Of a stretch of 64,000 bases of DNA, positions 60,273 to 64,000 are shown piece after piece. Source of the stretch: Rubrivivax sp. Its GTDB lineage: Bacteria; Pseudomonadota; Gammaproteobacteria; Burkholderiales; Burkholderiaceae_C. Each line of letters opens with the position of its first letter. Positions within the stretch are counted from its first letter, which is position 1. The notes under the pieces were generated by a model. It was not told the DNA's origin and ran no database searches. It saw only the letters and a program-made list of their open reading frames with translations. The stretch covers positions 62,001-126,000 of the forward strand of contig JAIXSE010000006.1 in NCBI GenBank assembly GCA_027484825.1. The letters run 5' to 3'. The position numbers and the translations under genes are program-made.

Positions 60273-61058
60273 TCAGCGGGCATAAGCGCGCTGAATGCAG
60301 CGCTGATAGTCCCGCACCGCCTCGGCATAACCCAGCTCCAGCGCATCGGCCACCAGGGCGTGGCCGATCGACACCTCCGCCACCCCCGGCACCTCGCGCA
60401 GGAAACGCGTCAGGTTGTCGCGATTGAGGTCATGACCCGCATTGATGGCCAAACCCTGCGCCAGCGCGGCCCGCGCCGTATCGGCAAAACTCGCCAGCAC
60501 AGCGGCTTCGCGGTCGGTCCCAAACGCGCTGGCCCAGGTCTCGGTGTAGAGCTCGATCCGGTCCGCGCCCAGCGCAGCCACATGGGCCATCGCCTCAGGC
60601 ACCGGGTCCATGAACAGGCTCACCCGCACGCCCAGCGACTTGCATTCGGCAATCATCGGGCGCAGCCGCTCCGCATCCGCCGGCAGATTCCAGCCGTGGT
60701 CGGAGGTGAACTGGTCTTCGCTGTCCGGCACAAACGTCGCCTGATGGGGCCGGGTCTCCCGGATGAAATCCATCAGGTTCTGGGTGGGGTTGCCCTCGAT
60801 GTTGTATTCCGCATGCGGCCAGCCCTTCAGCAGCTCGGCCAGCTCCCGCACGTCGATGGCGCGGATATGCCGGCCGTCCGGCCGCGGATGCACCGTGATG
60901 CCCTGCGCCCCGGCTTCCAGGCACAGCTGCGCCGCCCGGGTCACGCTGGGAATGCCCAGGTGGCGGGTGTTGCGCAGCAGAGCCACCTTGTTCACGTTGA
61001 CGGACAACGCGCAGCGCGCGTCATGGCGGAAGCCTTCAGGGGCCATCAGGGGATTCAT
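60273..61058 (-). CDS. pdxJ: Pyridoxine 5'-phosphate synthase PdxJ
   Basis: A 261-residue TIM-barrel enzyme beginning [20 protein letters not shown], with [44 protein letters not shown] (a variant of the usual PE-x-R-x-E-x-T-T-E-GG region), [10 protein letters not shown] and INAGHDLN. It condenses 1-deoxyxylulose 5-phosphate with 3-amino-2-oxopropyl phosphate to make vitamin B6 phosphate. Substitution of that central motif resembles the divergent PdxJ type rather than the E. coli enzyme. It follows recO by 14 bases on the same strand. Confidence 0.94.
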   Translation of the reverse strand: MNPLMAPEGFRHDARCALSVNVNKVALLRNTRHLGIPSVTRAAQLCLEAGAQGITVHPRPDGRHIRAIDVRELAELLKGWPHAEYNIEGNPTQNLMDFIRETRPHQATFVPDSEDQFTSDHGWNLPADAERLRPMIAECKSLGVRVSLFMDPVPEAMAHVAALGADRIELYTETWASAFGTDREAAVLASFADTARAALAQGLAINAGHDLNRDNLTRFLREVPGVAEVSIGHALVADALELGYAEAVRDYQRCIQRAYAR

Positions 61059-61072
61059 GCAAGGAACTCCGG

Positions 61073-61834
61073 TCAGTTCAGCAGCTTCTGGACATCCAGC
61101 AGCACCTGCCGCGTTCGCAGCGGCCGGTGCCCCAGATGATAGTGAAGCAAGGCACGCAGCAAGGGCTTCAGGGACGATCCGGCGCCTTCACAGGCCGCAC
61201 GCAGCGCAGGCATGCTGCCATGCAGCAGCGCGGCCTGCAGTTGCACCAGTGCCTGGCCGGTGAGCTGCGGTGCGTCCTGCGTCGGCACCACCACGCCGGA
61301 CTCCGGAGACAGCATGTACAGACGCTCAGCGTCCAGCGGCGCCTGCGTCGTGGCCAGCACGCTCAGGTCGGGCAACAGGCCGCAGTCGGCCAGCAGGCGA
61401 AGTTCAAAGGCCCGCAGGGCCGCCTGCGCCCCATCCGGGGACTGCAGCAGCGGCAGCAGGTCGGCGTAGGCGTCGAACAGCGCGGTGTGCGGGTCCTGGC
61501 GGGGCAGGAACTTGAGCAGCAGCTCGTTCACGTAATAGCCACTGAACAGCGCCGCGCCCGTGGGCAAGGTGGATCCGCCCACCCATTCCGCTCCGCGCAG
61601 CGACCGCACCTCGGCCGCCCCGTCCTCATTCATCTTGGACGGCTTGCTCAGCGTCACCTGCAGCCGCAGGAAGGGCAGCAACACCCCGCGCAATTGGGAG
61701 TAAGGCCGCTTGGCGCCTTTGGCGACCACCGCCAGACGGCCATGGTCCCGGGTGAAGAGATCCAGCACCAGGCTGGTTTCGCTCCAGTCGTAATGGTGAA
61801 GCACGTAGCCCTGCACCATCAGCGGCTCACTCAC
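61073..61834 (-). CDS. recO: DNA repair protein RecO
   Basis: A 253-residue recombination mediator. The N-terminal OB fold includes [20 protein letters not shown], followed by [20 protein letters not shown] and [16 protein letters not shown]; the C-terminal helical domain has [20 protein letters not shown] and [19 protein letters not shown]. RecO loads RecA with RecR at single-stranded gaps. The zinc-finger Cys residues present in some RecO proteins are absent, as is common in beta-proteobacteria. Its start overlaps the era stop (ATGA), so the two are coupled. Confidence 0.94.
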   Translation of the reverse strand: MSEPLMVQGYVLHHYDWSETSLVLDLFTRDHGRLAVVAKGAKRPYSQLRGVLLPFLRLQVTLSKPSKMNEDGAAEVRSLRGAEWVGGSTLPTGAALFSGYYVNELLLKFLPRQDPHTALFDAYADLLPLLQSPDGAQAALRAFELRLLADCGLLPDLSVLATTQAPLDAERLYMLSPESGVVVPTQDAPQLTGQALVQLQAALLHGSMPALRAACEGAGSSLKPLLRALLHYHLGHRPLRTRQVLLDVQKLLN

Positions 61835-63021
61835 TCATAGCCGTAGCTGCGCAGATGTTCTTCCGAGTCGGCCCAGCCGGAACGGACCTTGACCCACAGT
61901 TCCAGGAACACCTTGGCATCCATCAGGGTCTCGAGCTCCTGACGGGCCTCCGAGCCGATGCGCTTGAGACGTTCCCCGCCCGCACCGATGATCATGCCCT
62001 TCTGCGCATCCCGCTCCACCACGATGGTGGCGGCAATACGGCGCAGGTTGCCCTCTTCTTCCCAGCGGTCGATGACCACCGTGGCGCTGTAGGGCAGCTC
62101 GTCGCCGGTCAGGCGGAAGAGCTTTTCGCGGATCATCTCGCTGGCCAGGAACTTCTCGCTGCGGTCGGTCAGCGCGTCCTCGTCATAGAACCACTCCTGC
62201 TTGGGCAGGTAGGGCTTGAGGATCTGATAGAGGCGCTGGACGTCGGCGTCCTTGCGGGCCGACAGCGGCACGAACTCGGTGAAGTTGCGACGCTCCTGCA
62301 TGCTCTTGAGCCAGGGCATCAGCTCGGCCCGACGGGTGACCGCATCCAGCTTGTTGGCAATCAGCACCACCGGCTTGTCCTGCGGCAGCAGCGACAGCAC
62401 CTTGGCATCATCCAGGCCGAACTTGCCGGCCTCCACCACGAACAGCACCAGATCCACATCGGACAGCACGCCCTGCACCGTCCGGTTCAGGTTGCGGTTG
62501 AGGGCGGAGCTGTGACGGGTCTGGAAGCCGGGGGTGTCCACGAACACGAACTGCGCTTCCTCCACCGTGCGCACGCCGGTGATGCGATGGCGCGTGGTCT
62601 GCGCCTTCTTGGACGTGATCGACACCTTCTGGCCGACCAGCGCATTGAGCAGGGTGGACTTGCCGACGTTGGGGCGGCCAACAATGGCGATCAGGCCGCA
62701 GCGGTTGTCGCCTTCGTAGATCTGCACCGGCGGGGCGCCGATGCCACCCGTGACGCCGTCATCGTCATCGCTGTCGTCATCGATGTCGTCATCGATGTCG
62801 CCCTCTTCGTCCGCGTCATCGTCCAGGTCGTCCGCCACATCGTCGCCGTCGTCCTGCGCTGCAGGGGGAGCATTGCGGACGTCATCCCCCGGCAGCGCCT
62901 CATTCTGGAAGCCAGCGACCTCGTTCAGGTCATCAGCGTCATCACGGGCGTGCGCGTCGAGCGCGGTCGGGTCAGTAGCAGCCGGTCCGGAGACCGGGCC
63001 GCCGCGAGAGGTTTTTTTCAT
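61831..63021 (-). CDS. era: GTPase Era with acidic N-terminal extension
   Basis: A 396-residue Era. The usual Era begins at about residue 108: G1 [18 protein letters not shown] (115-123 core), G3 [12 protein letters not shown]4 [13 protein letters not shown], and the C-terminal KH RNA-binding domain with [19 protein letters not shown]. It binds 16S rRNA near its 3' end during small-subunit assembly. The first 105 residues are extra: residues 57-88 contain 23 Asp/Glu. ATG 63021 was chosen because in-frame sequence further upstream overlaps rnc. It follows rnc by 16 bases and is coupled to recO. Confidence 0.95.
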   Translation of the reverse strand: MKKTSRGGPVSGPAATDPTALDAHARDDADDLNEVAGFQNEALPGDDVRNAPPAAQDDGDDVADDLDDDADEEGDIDDDIDDDSDDDDGVTGGIGAPPVQIYEGDNRCGLIAIVGRPNVGKSTLLNALVGQKVSITSKKAQTTRHRITGVRTVEEAQFVFVDTPGFQTRHSSALNRNLNRTVQGVLSDVDLVLFVVEAGKFGLDDAKVLSLLPQDKPVVLIANKLDAVTRRAELMPWLKSMQERRNFTEFVPLSARKDADVQRLYQILKPYLPKQEWFYDEDALTDRSEKFLASEMIREKLFRLTGDELPYSATVVIDRWEEEGNLRRIAATIVVERDAQKGMIIGAGGERLKRIGSEARQELETLMDAKVFLELWVKVRSGWADSEEHLRSYGYE

Positions 63022-63037
63022 GAGGGGGTGCCTTTGC

Positions 63038-63745
63038 TCAGTCGCGCAAGCCGCCACCGGGCTTGTCGCCAGCCAGCAGCTCATCCAGGAGCTGCCGGGC
63101 CGCTTCCTGCTCCGCCATGCGGCGGGAGCGGCCATCGCCGGTGCGCGCGAGACTGAGCGCGGGCACCTGGCATTCAACAGTAAAAGTCTGGGCATGGGCC
63201 TGCCCGCGGGTCTCGACAATGCGGTAGACCGGCACTGGGAGCTTGCGCGCCTGCAGCCATTCCTGCAAGGCCGTCTTGGCGTCCTTGGCCCATTGATCGA
63301 TGCCGCTGCCGGCAATCAGGTCGCCCAGCAGGCGGCGCACGATCTCGTTGGAGGCCTGGTAGCCGCCGTCGAGGAAAGCGGCGCCGATGACCGCTTCCAG
63401 CGCATCCGCCAAGATCGACGGACGCTGTCCGCCACCGCCACGGGCCTCCCCTTCGCTCATGCGCAGGGTGGCCGGCATCTGCAGTTGCAGCGCCAGACGG
63501 TGCAGGCTGTCTTCGCGCACCAGGTGGGCGCGAATTCGCGTGAGGTCGCCTTCGTCGGAACCGGCAAACCGCTCATAGAGCAGGGCCGACACCGCCAGGT
63601 TCAGCACCGCGTCGCCCAGGAACTCCAGGCGTTCGTTGTGCTGCTGCCCGAAGCTGCGATGCGTCAGCGCGCGCTGGAGCAACTCCGCTTTGTTGAAGCG
63701 GTAGCCCAGTCGCTGCTGGAGTGCATCAAGCGCTTGCGGGTTCAT
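63038..63745 (-). CDS. rnc: Ribonuclease III
   Basis: A 235-residue enzyme: catalytic domain about 1-150 with the signature [17 protein letters not shown] and [15 protein letters not shown], and a double-stranded-RNA-binding domain about 155-225 ([39 protein letters not shown]). It cuts double-stranded RNA in rRNA precursors and regulatory duplexes. Start ATG 63745 is preferred because GAGG is six bases upstream; ATG 63751 two codons earlier touches that GAGG directly. It lies between DUF4845 and era, the standard beta-proteobacterial order. Confidence 0.95.
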   Translation of the reverse strand: MNPQALDALQQRLGYRFNKAELLQRALTHRSFGQQHNERLEFLGDAVLNLAVSALLYERFAGSDEGDLTRIRAHLVREDSLHRLALQLQMPATLRMSEGEARGGGGQRPSILADALEAVIGAAFLDGGYQASNEIVRRLLGDLIAGSGIDQWAKDAKTALQEWLQARKLPVPVYRIVETRGQAHAQTFTVECQVPALSLARTGDGRSRRMAEQEAARQLLDELLAGDKPGGGLRD

Positions 63746-63753
63746 TGGCATCC

Positions 63754-64000
63754 TCAGCGAGTCTCGCCCTTGTATTTGATCAGCAGATAGACCGGACCGC
63801 CCAGCGACACTTCCTTGTCGTAGGCAAAACTGATCTTCACCCGATCGTCCTTCTTGGTGATGATCAGATCGTTCGGCTGGATGCTGACGATCGAATATTC
63901 AATTTCCTGCGTGCGGGCAAATGCCGCGCGCGCCTCGGCCACGGAACCCGGGCCGCTGCTGGCAATCTTCTCCACCGCCTTGAGGATGGTGAAATATTCC
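63754..64000 (-). CDS. DUF4845 protein, C-terminal part
   Basis: The gene runs off the right edge; about 81 C-terminal residues are visible (EYFTILKAVEKIASSGPGSV at the edge, then ITKKDDRVKISFAYDKEVSL and GGPVYLLIKYKGETR). This matches the small single-span DUF4845 proteins that lie between lepB and rnc in beta-proteobacteria. Function is unknown; the soluble part probably faces the periplasm. Its stop is two or eight bases from rnc, depending on the rnc start, so it belongs to the same operon. Confidence 0.82.
   Translation of the reverse strand, partial: EYFTILKAVEKIASSGPGSVAEARAAFARTQEIEYSIVSIQPNDLIITKKDDRVKISFAYDKEVSLGGPVYLLIKYKGETR

Overview
The window is about 64 kb of GC-rich, gene-dense bacterial DNA. 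Gene content and order point to a beta-proteobacterium of the Burkholderiales: the string DUF4845-rnc-era-recO-pdxJ-acpS-nagZ, rluC divergent from rne, orphan Bug-type (TctC) binding proteins, and a hemP-led haem operon. A Roseateles/Mitsuaria/Rubrivivax-type relative is my inference. I saw no rRNA, tRNA, CRISPR array, prophage or plasmid gene.

Layout, left to right. 0-3.4 kb: 3' end of xdhA and complete xdhB (xanthine dehydrogenase, purine breakdown). 3.4-5.3 kb: an HDOD protein and a Crp/Fnr-type regulator. 5.4-5.5 kb: a G-quadruplex-like run and a long hairpin. 5.6-13.4 kb, all minus strand: a D-glucarate/galactarate locus with a FadR-type regulator, two Bug binding proteins, gudD, garL, glxR and ttuD, giving the route glucarate -> 5-keto-4-deoxyglucarate -> pyruvate + tartronate semialdehyde -> glycerate -> 2-phosphoglycerate. 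13.6-17.5 kb: one giant FAD/Fe-S dehydrogenase. 17.9-22.9 kb: ugpBAECQ for glycerol-3-phosphate and glycerophosphodiester use. 22.9-27.1 kb: acetyltransferase, MFS exporter, gamma-glutamyltransferase. 27.3-29.6 kb: an Asr-like secreted peptide gene, an IS1182-like element sitting in the loop of an intrinsic terminator, then bfd.

29.3-40.4 kb is an iron/haem region: bfd and bfr for iron storage and release, then a Fur-box promoter driving hemP, a TonB-dependent haem receptor, hmuSTUV and a dedicated tonB, followed by a DUF2325 protein and a GreA/B-like factor. 40.5-46 kb: YihY membrane protein, VOC protein, orphan Xre regulator, hybrid histidine kinase, and a lipoprotein with a 9-bp tandem repeat in its signal peptide. 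46-50.1 kb (minus): rluC-gph-Rieske-sppA-chaN. 50.1-53.9 kb: rne behind a leader of about 650 nt. 54-58.3 kb: POT peptide transporter, LysR regulator, divergent MFS transporter. 58.3-58.7 kb: two facing copies of a hairpin repeat. 58.8-64 kb (minus): the rnc-era-recO-pdxJ-acpS-nagZ housekeeping operon.

The most unusual signals are (1) a family of about 95-100 nt extragenic hairpins in which the loop is nearly identical between copies while the stems differ in sequence yet stay fully paired, and (2) an IS whose insertion site can be reconstructed as the TGCA loop of a bidirectional terminator.
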